The notes under the pieces were generated by a model that saw nothing but the letters and a program-made list of their open reading frames with translations, searched no databases and was not told the origin of the DNA. Shown here piece after piece: positions 26,446-35,830 of a stretch of DNA of 64,000 nt; position 1 is the first letter of the stretch; each line of letters opens with the position of its first letter. Source of the stretch: Lachnospiraceae bacterium G11 (GTDB lineage: Bacteria; Bacillota; Clostridia; Lachnospirales; Lachnospiraceae); contig FMWZ01000014.1 in NCBI GenBank assembly GCA_900103495.1, positions 61,634 to 125,633 of the forward strand, in the 5' to 3' direction. A program made the position numbers and the translations under genes.

Positions 26446-28177
26446 CTATCTCACCTGCCCTTTCCGGGAATTGAGAAAGAAAGATTTCCCTGTAAATCTC
26501 ACAAGTCTTAAGGAGTTCCTTATGGGTTCCTATGCCCACTGCTTCGCCATCCTCAAGAACAATAATCTTGTCTGCATGCATAATGGAAGAAGTTCTCTGG
26601 GACACAATAAACATTGTGGTTCCCTTCATCTTCTCGGCCAGTGCCTTTCTTAAAGCTGCCTCAGTGGCAAAATCCAGGGCTGAAGCCGAATCGTCAAGTA
26701 TAAGAATCTCAGGTTTGCTGATTAGTGCTCTTGTAAGTGCCAGACGCTGCTTCTGGCCTCCCGAGAAGTTCTTTCCTCCCTGGGCAACAGATGCATCAAG
26801 ACCGCCCTTTCCTTCGATGATTTCATAAGCCTGAGCAATCTTTGCCGCCTCAAGTATCTCCTCATCAGTGGCGTCTTTGTTTCCTTTAAGAATGTTGGAT
26901 CTGATGCTTCCCTTAAAGAGAACCGCCTTCTGCATGGCGACAGATACTCTTTTTCTCAAGTCAGCTCTGGTAAAATCAGAAACTTCTCTGCCATCAACAA
27001 GTACTCTTCCCTCGCTGGCCTTATAAAAGCCGGGAATTAAGTGTATGAGGGAAGTCTTACCGCTTCCGGTACCTCCGATAACGCCCACAACATCCCCGTG
27101 GTTAACCTTAAAGGATATATTCTTAAGTGAGGGTTCGGCACCTTCGTGGTAGGTAAGAGAAACATTCCTAAACTCCACAGCAGGAGCATCAGGGTCAGTC
27201 TCCAGGGGTTCAGCAGTTTCCTCAAAAGGCTCCTCTTCTTCCATGGAAAGGGTAGCTCCCACTCGCTCAGCGCATGCCAATGCCTTGGTAACGGTAACCA
27301 CAAGATTTGCAAGCTTAACAAGCTCCACAAGAATCTGGGACATATAGTTCCAAAGGGCAACTACCTGGCCCTGGGTAAGAACTCCCGTGTCGACTCTTAT
27401 GGCGCCAAAATATATAAGAATCACAATGGCTGTATCAATAATGATAAGTGTTGCGGGATTCATTATTGAAGTCAAAAATCCCACATTGTTCTGGAGGTTA
27501 TAGAGAGTCAAAGTTCTTTCAGCGAAGTCCTTCTTCTCATTGTCCTCTCTCCTGAAAGCCCTGATTACTCTGGCACCTGCCAGGTTCTCTCTGGTGGCTC
27601 CAAGAACCTTATCCAAAGCGCCCTGCACCTTTTTGTGTCTCGGAATACTCATGGCTGTAATGGTCACAACTACAACAGCAAGGGCGGGAACGGTTATTAC
27701 AAAAATAAATGCTGATTTAACATCTATGGTAAAGGCCATGATTACCGCTCCGAATACGATAATCGGGGAGCGAAGAAAAAGCCTTAATACCATGTTGATA
27801 CCCGATTGAACCTGATTGATATCGCTGGTCATTCGGGTTATAAGTGTTGAGGTTGTAGCCTCATCAATCTGTCTGAAGCTTAAGTGCTCAATGCGCGCAA
27901 AAAGAGCGCTCCTTAGCTTTGTGGAAACTCCCGTGGCAGCCTTTGCAGCAAAAAACTGGGCTGTCACGGCACAGACAAGGCCTATCACTGCCAGTAACAC
28001 TAACAGTGCAAACATTCGGCCCACGTAACCCTTGTCACCTGTGGGGATGCCTTTATCTATGATTCCGGCAATAACCAGGGGGACAAAGAGTTCGAATACC
28101 GCTTCCAACAACTTAAAAAGGGGCGCTAAAACCGTTTCTTTTTTATAGTTTGTAAAGTACTTCAGAATCTGTCTCAT
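26438..28177 (-). CDS. ABC exporter half-transporter, degenerate Walker B (579 aa)
   Basis: Exporter membrane domain (about 15-310), then an ATPase domain with Walker A GGTGSGKTS, Q-loop VAMQKAVLF, signature FSGGQKQRL and Walker B LILDDSAS, where Asp replaces the catalytic Glu. The H-loop position reads VSQRTSS (Gln instead of His). These changes mark the non-hydrolysing partner of a heterodimer, as in the TM287/288 and BmrCD types. The ATG overlaps the hisS stop (ATGA), so it is translated after hisS. Confidence 0.9.
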   Translation of the reverse strand: MRQILKYFTNYKKETVLAPLFKLLEAVFELFVPLVIAGIIDKGIPTGDKGYVGRMFALLVLLAVIGLVCAVTAQFFAAKAATGVSTKLRSALFARIEHLSFRQIDEATTSTLITRMTSDINQVQSGINMVLRLFLRSPIIVFGAVIMAFTIDVKSAFIFVITVPALAVVVVTITAMSIPRHKKVQGALDKVLGATRENLAGARVIRAFRREDNEKKDFAERTLTLYNLQNNVGFLTSIMNPATLIIIDTAIVILIYFGAIRVDTGVLTQGQVVALWNYMSQILVELVKLANLVVTVTKALACAERVGATLSMEEEEPFEETAEPLETDPDAPAVEFRNVSLTYHEGAEPSLKNISFKVNHGDVVGVIGGTGSGKTSLIHLIPGFYKASEGRVLVDGREVSDFTRADLRKRVSVAMQKAVLFKGSIRSNILKGNKDATDEEILEAAKIAQAYEIIEGKGGLDASVAQGGKNFSGGQKQRLALTRALISKPEILILDDSASALDFATEAALRKALAEKMKGTTMFIVSQRTSSIMHADKIIVLEDGEAVGIGTHKELLKTCEIYREIFLSQFPERAGEIDG

Positions 28178-29436
28178 ACTTTGAGCGCTTCTTTATAATA
28201 CTCCTTAAAAGTTTCGTATCCTTCTCCTATAAGCTGTTCCTTCTGGAACTTCTTATTCTTGTTCATTCTCACAACGAGAACCTGGGAACCGTTGGCACGT
28301 TCTTTCTGTGCCTCTCCGATAACTTCACAAAGCTTCTCGCCTCTTACTCCCTTTTCTATAAGGAAAGCAATCTTCTTGGGTGCTGTGGGAACCTTGAAGC
28401 CGTTCTCAAGCAAAAGAAGGACTATTCTTTCAAATCCGATGGAGAATCCGCAGGCAGGAACATCGTTTCCTGTGAACTTGCCTACCATCTTATCGTATCT
28501 TCCGCCACCGCCGCAGCTTCCACCAAACTCAGGCATCTCAATCTCAAAGATTGTTCCTGTGTAGTAGGACATGCCTCTTACAAGAGTGGGGTCGAATACC
28601 ATGTTAAACTGTGCAGACTTTGTGGACTCTACACTGTCAATAATCTCCTTAAGGTTGTCATATACGCCATCCTCAAGGCAATCCTTAATCTGATCAACAA
28701 TATACTTTAAGCCGTCACCTGATGCCTCTGCACCCTTAAAGAGTTCAAGGTACTTATCAACGCCTGCAGCGTCAAAGCCCTGCTCCTTAAGTTCAGCCTC
28801 TACGCCTTCCACTCCAATCTTATCCATCTTATCAAGAGTGATGAATACGGAATCGTAGCTCTCTTCGGGGAAACCGGCGTATTTTGCCATAGCTTTAAGA
28901 ATTCTTCTCTCGTTAATTCTTATATTAAAGTTCTTAAAACCAAGTTTTCCAAGTGTGGAGGTTGTGGCGAGGATAAGCTCAATCTCTGCAAGGTTGGAGG
29001 GCTCACCGAGAATATCGATATCACACTGCATGAACTGGCGATATCTTCCTCTCTGGGGTCTGTCTGCTCTCCATACGTTTCCTATCTGAAGTGCCTTAAA
29101 GGGAGCAGGCAGTGAGCCGGAATTATTGGAGTAGAAACGAACAAGGGGAACCGTAAGGTCATAGCGAAGACCACCATCTACAAGATCACTCTCAGTCTCA
29201 GCTGTCTCAAGTTTAAGTTTCTCTCCTCTTTTTAGAATCTTGAAGATGAGTTTCTCATTCTCTCCGCCCTGTTTGTTTGTGAGATTCTCAATATTCTCAA
29301 CGCAGGGAGTCTCTATTGAAGTAAAGCCATACTTTGCATAATTCTCTTTGATTACGCCTATGACATAGTCTCTTATTATCATTTCCTCGGGTAAAATATC
29401 CTTCATACCCGTAACAGGTTTCTTAGTAAGTGCCAT
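28174..29436 (-). CDS. hisS: Histidyl-tRNA synthetase (420 aa)
   Basis: Class II synthetase that charges tRNA-His. It shows motif 1 near GMKDILPEE, YDLTVPLVRFY, motif 2 QIGNVWRADRPQRGRYRQF, the His-A loop LVRGMSYYTGTIFE, GGRYDKMVGKF and motif 3 GFSIGFERI. The C-terminal anticodon-binding domain is short, ending with YKEALKV. I set the start at ATG 29436, with AAGGAG about 9 nt upstream; the longer frame to 29511 runs over the promoter. It is the first gene of an operon with two ABC half-transporters. The 5' leader is too short for a T-box. Confidence 0.93.
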   Translation of the reverse strand: MALTKKPVTGMKDILPEEMIIRDYVIGVIKENYAKYGFTSIETPCVENIENLTNKQGGENEKLIFKILKRGEKLKLETAETESDLVDGGLRYDLTVPLVRFYSNNSGSLPAPFKALQIGNVWRADRPQRGRYRQFMQCDIDILGEPSNLAEIELILATTSTLGKLGFKNFNIRINERRILKAMAKYAGFPEESYDSVFITLDKMDKIGVEGVEAELKEQGFDAAGVDKYLELFKGAEASGDGLKYIVDQIKDCLEDGVYDNLKEIIDSVESTKSAQFNMVFDPTLVRGMSYYTGTIFEIEMPEFGGSCGGGGRYDKMVGKFTGNDVPACGFSIGFERIVLLLLENGFKVPTAPKKIAFLIEKGVRGEKLCEVIGEAQKERANGSQVLVVRMNKNKKFQKEQLIGEGYETFKEYYKEALKV

Positions 29437-29470
29437 CAGTTTCTCCTTAAAAGTTAGTAATTCCTCTAGA

Positions 29471-29499
29471 ATTCTACACTTTTTCATCCTTATTTTCAA
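29471..29499 (-). promoter_or_regulatory. hisS promoter
   Basis: Minus strand: TTGAAA (29499-29494), 17-bp spacer, TAGAAT (29476-29471), 35 bp before the ATG. Confidence 0.6.
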
Positions 29500-29512
29500 G
29501 CATAATAACATA

Positions 29513-29541
29513 TTGACATTGTTTGTATAATTGTATACAAT
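29513..29541 (+). promoter_or_regulatory. Promoter of the aspartate-type aminotransferase gene
   Basis: TTGACA (29513-29518), 17-bp spacer, TACAAT (29536-29541), back to back with the hisS promoter. Confidence 0.7.
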
Positions 29542-29577
29542 AATCCAGAATGATTAATACAAAGGTGGGAGGAAATA

Positions 29578-30858
29578 ATGAACGCCCTTAAGGATTTATC
29601 ACGAGAAGAACTTATTAAAATGAAGGATGAACTTGAAGCAGCATTCGAGGCAGCCAAGGCAAAAGAGCTTAAACTCGACATGTCCAGAGGTAAGCCCTCC
29701 GTTGCTCAGTATGATCTGGGTGCGGATTTGCTTGATACAATCACAAGTTCTTCATCATTCACCGCAGAGAACGGATTGGATTGCCGTAACTACGGAGTTT
29801 TGGATGGTATCCCTGAAGCCAAGAAGCTTATGGCAGACATAATGGGTACTGACCCCTCTCACGTACTTGTAGCAGGAAACTCCAGCTTAAACCTTATGTA
29901 TGACTCCGTAAGCCGCTCATTTACCCACGGTGTTCTCGGAAATACACCCTGGTACAAGCTTGACAAGGTTAAATTCCTTTGCCCCGTTCCCGGTTATGAC
30001 AGACACTTTGCCATTACCGAGCACTTCGGCATTGAGATGATAAATATTCCTCTTAATGAGGATGGTCCCGATATGGACCTGGTTGAGAAATATGTAAATG
30101 GCGATGAGACCGTAAAGGGTATCTGGTGTGTTCCCAAATACTCAAACCCCTGTGGATATACATATTCAAAGGAAACTGTTGAGAGATTTGCCGCACTTAA
30201 GCCCGCAGCAGCGGACTTCAGGATTTACTGGGATAACGCTTATGCTGTTCACGACCTTTATGATGAAGGTGATGAACTTGCCGATATCATTTCTCTTTGT
30301 GAGAAAGCCGGAAATCCCGACATGGTATACGAGTTCTCATCCACTTCCAAGATAAGCCTGGCAGGAAGCGGCATTGCTGCTCTCGCCACAAGCGAAGCAA
30401 ACCTTGCTGACATCAAGAAGTCCATGACCATTCAGACCATAGGTTATGACAAGATTAATCAGTTGAGACATGTTAAATGCTATAAGAACATCGAAGGAAT
30501 CAAGGCACACATGAAAGAACATGCTGCTCTCCTTCGTCCCAAGTTCGAAGCTGTACTTAAGACCTTTGAAGCCAATCTCGCAGGCCTTGGCATCGGCTCC
30601 TGGACTACTCCCAAGGGTGGTTACTTCATTTCCTTTACCACCATGGACGGATGTGCCAAGGAAATCGTAGCCAAATGTAAAGAGGCCGGCGTAACCCTCA
30701 CAGGAGCAGGCGCAACATTCCCTTACAAGAAGGATCCCAGGGACAACAACATTCGAATTGCTCCTTCCTTCCCCTCTCCCGAGGATATGGCTAAGGCTGC
30801 TGATTTATTTGTATTATGTGTAAAACTTGTAAGTGTTAATCACTTACTTTCCCTTTAA
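29578..30858 (+). CDS. PLP-dependent aspartate-type aminotransferase, class Ic-like (426 aa)
   Basis: A fold type I aminotransferase of the group with MSRGKPSVAQYDLG near the N-terminus and NYGVLDGIPEAK in the substrate loop, typical of the subgroup (Pfam Asp_aminotransf) related to mycobacterial AspB. The PLP lysine is in FSSTSKISLAGSG; other contacts are VPKYSNPCG, YWDNAYAVHD and the terminal arginine NNIRIAPSFPS. Probable reaction: aspartate with 2-oxoglutarate. GGGAGG lies before the ATG. A single-gene unit with its own promoter and terminator. Confidence 0.87.
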   Translation: MNALKDLSREELIKMKDELEAAFEAAKAKELKLDMSRGKPSVAQYDLGADLLDTITSSSSFTAENGLDCRNYGVLDGIPEAKKLMADIMGTDPSHVLVAGNSSLNLMYDSVSRSFTHGVLGNTPWYKLDKVKFLCPVPGYDRHFAITEHFGIEMINIPLNEDGPDMDLVEKYVNGDETVKGIWCVPKYSNPCGYTYSKETVERFAALKPAAADFRIYWDNAYAVHDLYDEGDELADIISLCEKAGNPDMVYEFSSTSKISLAGSGIAALATSEANLADIKKSMTIQTIGYDKINQLRHVKCYKNIEGIKAHMKEHAALLRPKFEAVLKTFEANLAGLGIGSWTTPKGGYFISFTTMDGCAKEIVAKCKEAGVTLTGAGATFPYKKDPRDNNIRIAPSFPSPEDMAKAADLFVLCVKLVSVNHLLSL

Positions 30859-30887
30859 CTTCTTTTATACTTACTTACCTACCTACC

Positions 30888-30921
30888 AAAAAAGGTGCGA
30901 CATAACAGTCGCACCTTTTTT
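30888..30921 (+). terminator. Terminator after the aminotransferase gene
   Basis: A 13-bp stem (30888-30900 with 30909-30921) including the A/T ends, an 8-nt loop, and a T6 run. Confidence 0.88.
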
Positions 30922-31047
30922 CGTTGTGTGCAAAAATATTTTATAAAATTTTTTTCAGAGATTTTAGCATATTTGGTAGACATAAAATAATAAAAAACTA
31001 TATGTTGATATGCCGGGAAAAATACGGAAAAAAGCCGAAATTTCCTG

Positions 31048-31076
31048 TTGATTTTGGCTCAAAATCCAAATATAAT
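31048..31076 (+). promoter_or_regulatory. Promoter of the tyrosine recombinase gene
   Basis: TTGATT (31048-31053), 17-bp spacer, TATAAT (31071-31076), 31 bp before the ATG. Confidence 0.65.
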
Positions 31077-31107
31077 TCAATTAACATAATTCTGAAAGGT
31101 TGACACA

Positions 31108-31992
31108 ATGGAAAAGGCTATTTCAAGTTTCATCGAGTATCTTGGCAAGGGAAAGACATCTAAGAAGAATACCCTGATGTCATACGAAAGAGACCTAAAC
31201 AAGGCGTCAGCTTTTTTTATGTCCAAAGGTATCACTGACATCGCAAGCGTTACCACCGCCGATCTTGAAAGCTTTCTTGAGCATCTGAATAAGGAGGGGC
31301 TTGCTCCCGCCACCATCTCAAGAAGCATCGCTTCTCTCAAGGCCTTCAATCACTATCTCCTTGATAAGAAAATCATAAGTGAAGATATAGCCGGAAAGCT
31401 TCATGCTCCAAAGATTGAGAAGAAAGCGCCTGTTATTTTATCCATCAAAGAGATTAATCTCCTTATGGAACAGCCCGGAGGAGATACCGAGAAGGAAATA
31501 AGAGATAAGGCAATGCTCGAGCTCTTATATGCAACCGGAATCAGAGTATCCGAGCTTATCACTCTTAAGATGTCCGATCTTGATATGGCTCACTCACAGA
31601 TTACGGTTAAGGACACCGGAAAGAAACGAGTCATTCCCTTTGGTCATAAAGCCCATGCTGCTCTCTCCCGTTATCTTGATGAGGTAAGAAGCAAGATGAT
31701 TGGTGATGCAGGCAAGGATTTCGTATTCGTTAACTGTTCGGGAGAAACCATGAGCCGTCAGGGCTTCTGGAAAATCATAAAATTATACGCCAAGAAGGCC
31801 GGAATCAAGGCAGATATTACACCTCATACCTTGAGACATTCCTTCGCAGCACACCTGGTTGAAAACGGGGCCGATTTAAAGAGTGTACAGGAGATGTTAG
31901 GGCACTCCGATATCTCAACCACCTTGGTATACGCCAAGCTGAAACCCGGCCACATCAAAGAAGTGTACAAAAATACGCACCCTCGCAGCTAG
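31108..31992 (+). CDS. xerD: Xer-family tyrosine recombinase, XerD-like (294 aa)
   Basis: A SAM-like core-binding domain (about 1-90) and a catalytic domain with the residues R146 (ATGIRVSEL), H240/R243 (TPHTLRHSF), H266 (MLGHSDISTT) and nucleophile Y275 (VYAKL). Length is exact for XerC/XerD. It likely resolves chromosome dimers at dif; no dif site, integrase neighbours or mobile element are seen nearby, so it looks like a housekeeping copy. The stop codon lies inside the terminator loop shared with the GH3 gene. Confidence 0.88.
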   Translation: MEKAISSFIEYLGKGKTSKKNTLMSYERDLNKASAFFMSKGITDIASVTTADLESFLEHLNKEGLAPATISRSIASLKAFNHYLLDKKIISEDIAGKLHAPKIEKKAPVILSIKEINLLMEQPGGDTEKEIRDKAMLELLYATGIRVSELITLKMSDLDMAHSQITVKDTGKKRVIPFGHKAHAALSRYLDEVRSKMIGDAGKDFVFVNCSGETMSRQGFWKIIKLYAKKAGIKADITPHTLRHSFAAHLVENGADLKSVQEMLGHSDISTTLVYAKLKPGHIKEVYKNTHPRS

Positions 31993-32005
31993 AGGGTGCG
32001 TTTTA
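31975..32005. terminator. Bidirectional terminator between the xerD-like and GH3 genes
   Basis: A 10-bp stem (31975-31984 with 31992-32001), a 7-nt loop that contains most of the recombinase stop codon, and T-rich runs on both sides. Confidence 0.82.
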
Positions 32006-32015
32006 TTTTTCTGTT

Positions 32016-34421
32016 CTACTTTCCAAAGAGTTTAGCTATGGCCTTAAGCTTTTTCCCGTTGGCAGAAAGGACAACAGCCTCTCCAAGATTATATGGCAAA
32101 GCTCCTCCGCCCTCGGAAAGAACCAGATCAAGGGTTCCGTCCTTGATTGCTTCCACCATCATCATAACCTCCGGATCATCCTTTGGCTTATCCTTCATCA
32201 TTCTATAGGCAAAGGATATAACGAGTTTAAGAACGATTTTGCCTAAAAGAGAGTGCTTTGCAAGATCTCCAAGGGAATTGCACATGTCAAATTCTCCGGG
32301 CTTTGTATCATCAAATCTGCTAAGTTCTCTGCCATATAGCTTCTTAAAGCTCTCTTCGTCAAATTTGGGGCGTTCTCCCTCTGCTTTTGCAAAGTAACCG
32401 GGAATACCCGCTCTATCGTCTCTGTTAAAGTCTTCACCTTCAGTAATATCAACGGTTTCAGAAAGTCTTACATCCCCAAGGCATGAACCTATCTGAATCT
32501 CATAGGTGCCGTTAACCGTCACATAATCATGTCTGGCCACATCATATATATCGAAGCTTCTGTCATCAAGGTCTATGGAAACCTCAGCCTTCTCACCTGC
32601 TTTCAAAAATACCTTCTTGAATCCTCTGAGTTCTCTTGCTGCCCTGATAAAATCTTGCTTAGAATTCTTCACGTAGACCTGAGCCACTTCAGCACCATCC
32701 ACACTGCCTGTATTGGTGATGTCAAATCTAACTTTAACTTTTGTACCATCCCTTACCACCACAGGATTGGTGTATTCGAATGTGGTATAGGACATGCCAA
32801 ATCCAAATTTAAAATGAACAGGAATGTTAAAGGTATCGTAGTATCTGTATCCAATAAACAGTGCTTCCCTGTATTCCACGTCCTTTGTATACTTGGCATA
32901 AGTCTCCTTTGCGGGAGTATCCTCGTAACTGAAAGGGAAAGTTTCGGCAAGCTTTCCTGAAGGATTAACCTTTCCGGAGATGATTCCTGCACATGCAGGG
33001 GCAACAGATTCACCGCATAAATACATCATAAGGGTTGCTCTTGCTTTATCCGCAGGTTTCATATCAAAGGGAGAACCACCGAACGCTACAAAAATTAAAT
33101 CCTGATTTTCTTCAGCAATCTTATCAAACAGTTTCTCCTGATTCTCAGGCATGGAGAAACTCTTCCTGTCATATCCCTCACCCTCAGAAAAATCTGTAAG
33201 GCCTCCGAAGAAAAGAACAGGTATGCTCTCTTCCTTGGCTTTCTTTGCGGCCTCTATGGCCTTCTTCTCAAGAGAAATATCGACTATATCAACGTCACTT
33301 CTGTAACCGTCTTCATATCTAACCTTGAATCCCTCTGCCTCAAAGGCCTCAGGCATAGACATTACAAAGGGAGGTTTAATATGTGAACTTCCACCGCCCT
33401 GATAACGAACGTCCTTTGCCATGGAGCCTATAATAAGGATTTCTCCTTTGTCCTTTAAGGGGAGAATCCCGTCGTTTTTAAGAAGGACTGCACTGTTCTC
33501 CGCAATCTGTCTAGCCAGGGAAGCATTTGTATCAAGCAGTTCCTTCGTAATTCCCACATACTTTTCATCATCGGGATACTTATATTTCTCCGCCAGATTA
33601 AGAACATTTGAAGCCGCTCTGTCCAAAGCTTCCATAGAGGTCTTCCCGGATTCCACATCCCTTTTAAGATTACCGGCATGGAAGCCGTTACTGTCAGGCA
33701 TTTCAAGATCACATCCTGCCTCCACAGCCTCTCCAAGGTCATTGCAGGCGCCCCAGTCAGAAACCACCAGGCCTTTATATCCCCACTCGTTTCTTAATAC
33801 GTCCGTAAGAAGCCATTTGTTTCTGCATGCGTACTGACCGTTAATTCTGTTATAGGATGCCATGATTGTGGCAGGTGCAGCCTCTTTTACGCACTTTTCG
33901 AAAGCCCTCAGATATATTTCTCTGAGAGTTCTCTCATCAATCATGGAATTCTGGGTCATTCTGAGAGTTTCCTGGCTGTTGCCTGCGAAATGCTTTAAAG
34001 ATGTACCTATGCCTTCCTCCTGGACGGCATTTACATACTCAGAAGCAAGGGTTCCTGCCAAATAGGGATCCTCGCTGAAATATTCGAAATTACGTCCACA
34101 GGTTGGTGAACGTTTAATGTTGGTTCCGGGGCCCAAAAGAATCGAAACCTGCTCTGCTTTTGCCTCTGAGGCTATTCCTTTTGCCATCTTTGCAATAAGG
34201 TCCGTATCCCAGCTGCAGGCCACTGCAGAGGCTGTAGGGAAGCATGTGGAGGTATAGCTCAAATTGTTCTGCATAACCTCCTCATCCTGCTTTCTCAAGC
34301 CGTGAGGGCCGTCGGAAAGATGAATGTTCTTATATTTGCCACCGCAGTCGGCGGTATGCCACTTACCCTGCCCCGTTACCAGTCTTAGTTTATCTTCAAA
34401 AGAAACTTCTTTTATATCCAT
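32016..34421 (-). CDS. GH3 beta-glucosidase-type enzyme (801 aa)
   Basis: Domains: GH3 N-terminal barrel (about 10-285) with LKHFAGNSQE and the nucleophile D222 in VVSDWG; GH3 C-terminal domain (about 310-530) with the acid/base Glu in EGEGYDRKSF (E415 likely); and an FN3-like domain (about 575-645) with VKVRFDITNTGSVDGAEVAQVYV. An unusual tail of about 130 residues follows. No signal peptide, so it is cytoplasmic and probably releases sugars from imported beta-linked oligosaccharides. It lies 32 bp after the PrsW-like gene at the end of the suf-plsY chain. Confidence 0.88.
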   Translation of the reverse strand: MDIKEVSFEDKLRLVTGQGKWHTADCGGKYKNIHLSDGPHGLRKQDEEVMQNNLSYTSTCFPTASAVACSWDTDLIAKMAKGIASEAKAEQVSILLGPGTNIKRSPTCGRNFEYFSEDPYLAGTLASEYVNAVQEEGIGTSLKHFAGNSQETLRMTQNSMIDERTLREIYLRAFEKCVKEAAPATIMASYNRINGQYACRNKWLLTDVLRNEWGYKGLVVSDWGACNDLGEAVEAGCDLEMPDSNGFHAGNLKRDVESGKTSMEALDRAASNVLNLAEKYKYPDDEKYVGITKELLDTNASLARQIAENSAVLLKNDGILPLKDKGEILIIGSMAKDVRYQGGGSSHIKPPFVMSMPEAFEAEGFKVRYEDGYRSDVDIVDISLEKKAIEAAKKAKEESIPVLFFGGLTDFSEGEGYDRKSFSMPENQEKLFDKIAEENQDLIFVAFGGSPFDMKPADKARATLMMYLCGESVAPACAGIISGKVNPSGKLAETFPFSYEDTPAKETYAKYTKDVEYREALFIGYRYYDTFNIPVHFKFGFGMSYTTFEYTNPVVVRDGTKVKVRFDITNTGSVDGAEVAQVYVKNSKQDFIRAARELRGFKKVFLKAGEKAEVSIDLDDRSFDIYDVARHDYVTVNGTYEIQIGSCLGDVRLSETVDITEGEDFNRDDRAGIPGYFAKAEGERPKFDEESFKKLYGRELSRFDDTKPGEFDMCNSLGDLAKHSLLGKIVLKLVISFAYRMMKDKPKDDPEVMMMVEAIKDGTLDLVLSEGGGALPYNLGEAVVLSANGKKLKAIAKLFGK

Positions 34422-34453
34422 TGCACGCCCCCAATTCTTCGAAACCGATCCTT

Positions 34454-35188
34454 CTAGAAATCAGATCCCCAAAAGCCGCCAAAAGGCTCGTAGATTGGCA
34501 TGTCTTCCGAAGAATATACTTTGATTTTCTTAATTGTGTAAATGTCCAAAGCCACTATAAACACGAAGAATGTCAGTGTAGCTGCCAGAGACTCCACTGA
34601 CAGGCAGAAATCATAGAATCCGTGTATCAAAACAGGAACCATAAATGCCAGCCTCTGGTATTTGTCCATGCCCGCTATGTTTCCCCTTGCCTCACATACC
34701 TTGGCCTCACCGTAATAATGCCCCATAAAAATGGCAAAAATACAATGTCCGGGAACTGCCGTAATTGCGCGAAGTATGGCTGTTGTGATACCACCGCTTG
34801 TAACATACAAAACATTCTCTACAATGGCAAAGCCCATGCTGACGCAAACTGCATACACGATTCCGTCAAATCTGTAGTTAAATGCCCTGTGTCTCCAGGT
34901 CAGGTGCTTCAAAACCAGATATTTTCCGGCTTCCTCCGCTACTCCCACCACAAGGAAACAGTCAATTGCAACGGTGATTCTGCTTGGTACGGTGAATATG
35001 GTCTGAATCAGCCATTCTCCAAAGGTCTCCAAAAGCACCGCGGAAATAACTGTCAAAGCGCCCCCAAACAAAAGCTTAAGTATAAGCCCCAGGGGCTCTT
35101 TTTCTATCTTGTCCTGCTTATAAACCTGTACAATAAGGACTATGCCGGGAATTACGGCCAGCCACCTTAATATACTATAGTAAAACAA
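34454..35188 (-). CDS. PrsW-family intramembrane metalloprotease (244 aa)
   Basis: A multi-helix membrane protein with the PrsW motifs EEAGKYL (EExxK), FDGIVYAVCVSMGFAIVENVLYV, PGHCIFAIFMGHYYG and HGFYDF. PrsW proteases cleave membrane proteins such as anti-sigma factors; the target here is unknown. The start is TTG at 35188, directly after the plsY stop, with GGAGG 8 nt upstream; no ATG fits. Translational coupling to plsY is likely. Confidence 0.85.
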   Translation of the reverse strand: MFYYSILRWLAVIPGIVLIVQVYKQDKIEKEPLGLILKLLFGGALTVISAVLLETFGEWLIQTIFTVPSRITVAIDCFLVVGVAEEAGKYLVLKHLTWRHRAFNYRFDGIVYAVCVSMGFAIVENVLYVTSGGITTAILRAITAVPGHCIFAIFMGHYYGEAKVCEARGNIAGMDKYQRLAFMVPVLIHGFYDFCLSVESLAATLTFFVFIVALDIYTIKKIKVYSSEDMPIYEPFGGFWGSDF

Positions 35189-35830
35189 CTATTTATCCTC
35201 CATGTTCTTTTGGACTCTCTGAGTTTCCTCGTCCTTCCGCCACAGGAAGCTGAAATGAACTTCCCGGCCTTCCTTTATTCTCTTAATGTTCTCAATATGT
35301 TTGTAAATGATAAGGCCTGCACCCACCATCAAAATGGCAAATCCCATCACGTCCTTCTCATATATGCCATAAATAGCGGCAAACGCCACGGACGCAGCCA
35401 TGGGACCGATGCAGATATAGTCAGTTATCAAAACCAGAAGGAAAACTGCCGCCAGCATAACAACAAATAGTTTGGATGAATAGGCCAGAATCAGTCCGCC
35501 TAAGCATGCAAAACCTTTACCGCCCTTAAATCCCATATAGAAGGGGAACATGTGGCCTACTATGCACATAACGCCTGCAACAATGGCAGCATGCTTGTTC
35601 TCAGGCAGAAAATACATGATTGCCGTAACAACCAGATAGGATTTCAAAATATCCAGAATCATGCAAATGGCGCCGATTTTGTTGCCCATGGTAATAAGGG
35701 CATTGGAACCGCCGGCATTGCCTGAACCTCTTCCTCTGATATCAAATCCTTTGATTTTCGCTATCAAGTATGACGGATTAATGGTCCCCACCAGGTATCC
35801 GATTACTCCGCACGCAAGTACCCATTTCAT
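35189..35830 (-). CDS. plsY: Acyl-phosphate:glycerol-3-phosphate acyltransferase PlsY (213 aa)
   Basis: A membrane enzyme that makes lysophosphatidic acid, the first step of phospholipid synthesis. The three PlsY motifs are visible: GRGSGNAGGSNALITMG, GHMFPFYMGFKGGKG and HIENIKRIKEGRE. Five to seven hydrophobic segments; length normal. The ATG overlaps the transglutaminase gene stop (ATGA), and the stop abuts the PrsW TTG. Confidence 0.92.
   Translation of the reverse strand: MKWVLACGVIGYLVGTINPSYLIAKIKGFDIRGRGSGNAGGSNALITMGNKIGAICMILDILKSYLVVTAIMYFLPENKHAAIVAGVMCIVGHMFPFYMGFKGGKGFACLGGLILAYSSKLFVVMLAAVFLLVLITDYICIGPMAASVAFAAIYGIYEKDVMGFAILMVGAGLIIYKHIENIKRIKEGREVHFSFLWRKDEETQRVQKNMEDK

Noticed and set aside
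29437..29577. T-box leader for hisS
   Set aside because: The interval is 141 bp, also holds the divergent promoter, and no specifier or T-box consensus was seen.
31108..31992. Integrase of a mobile element
   Set aside because: Length and sequence fit XerD, and no attachment repeats, tRNA gene or element genes are nearby.
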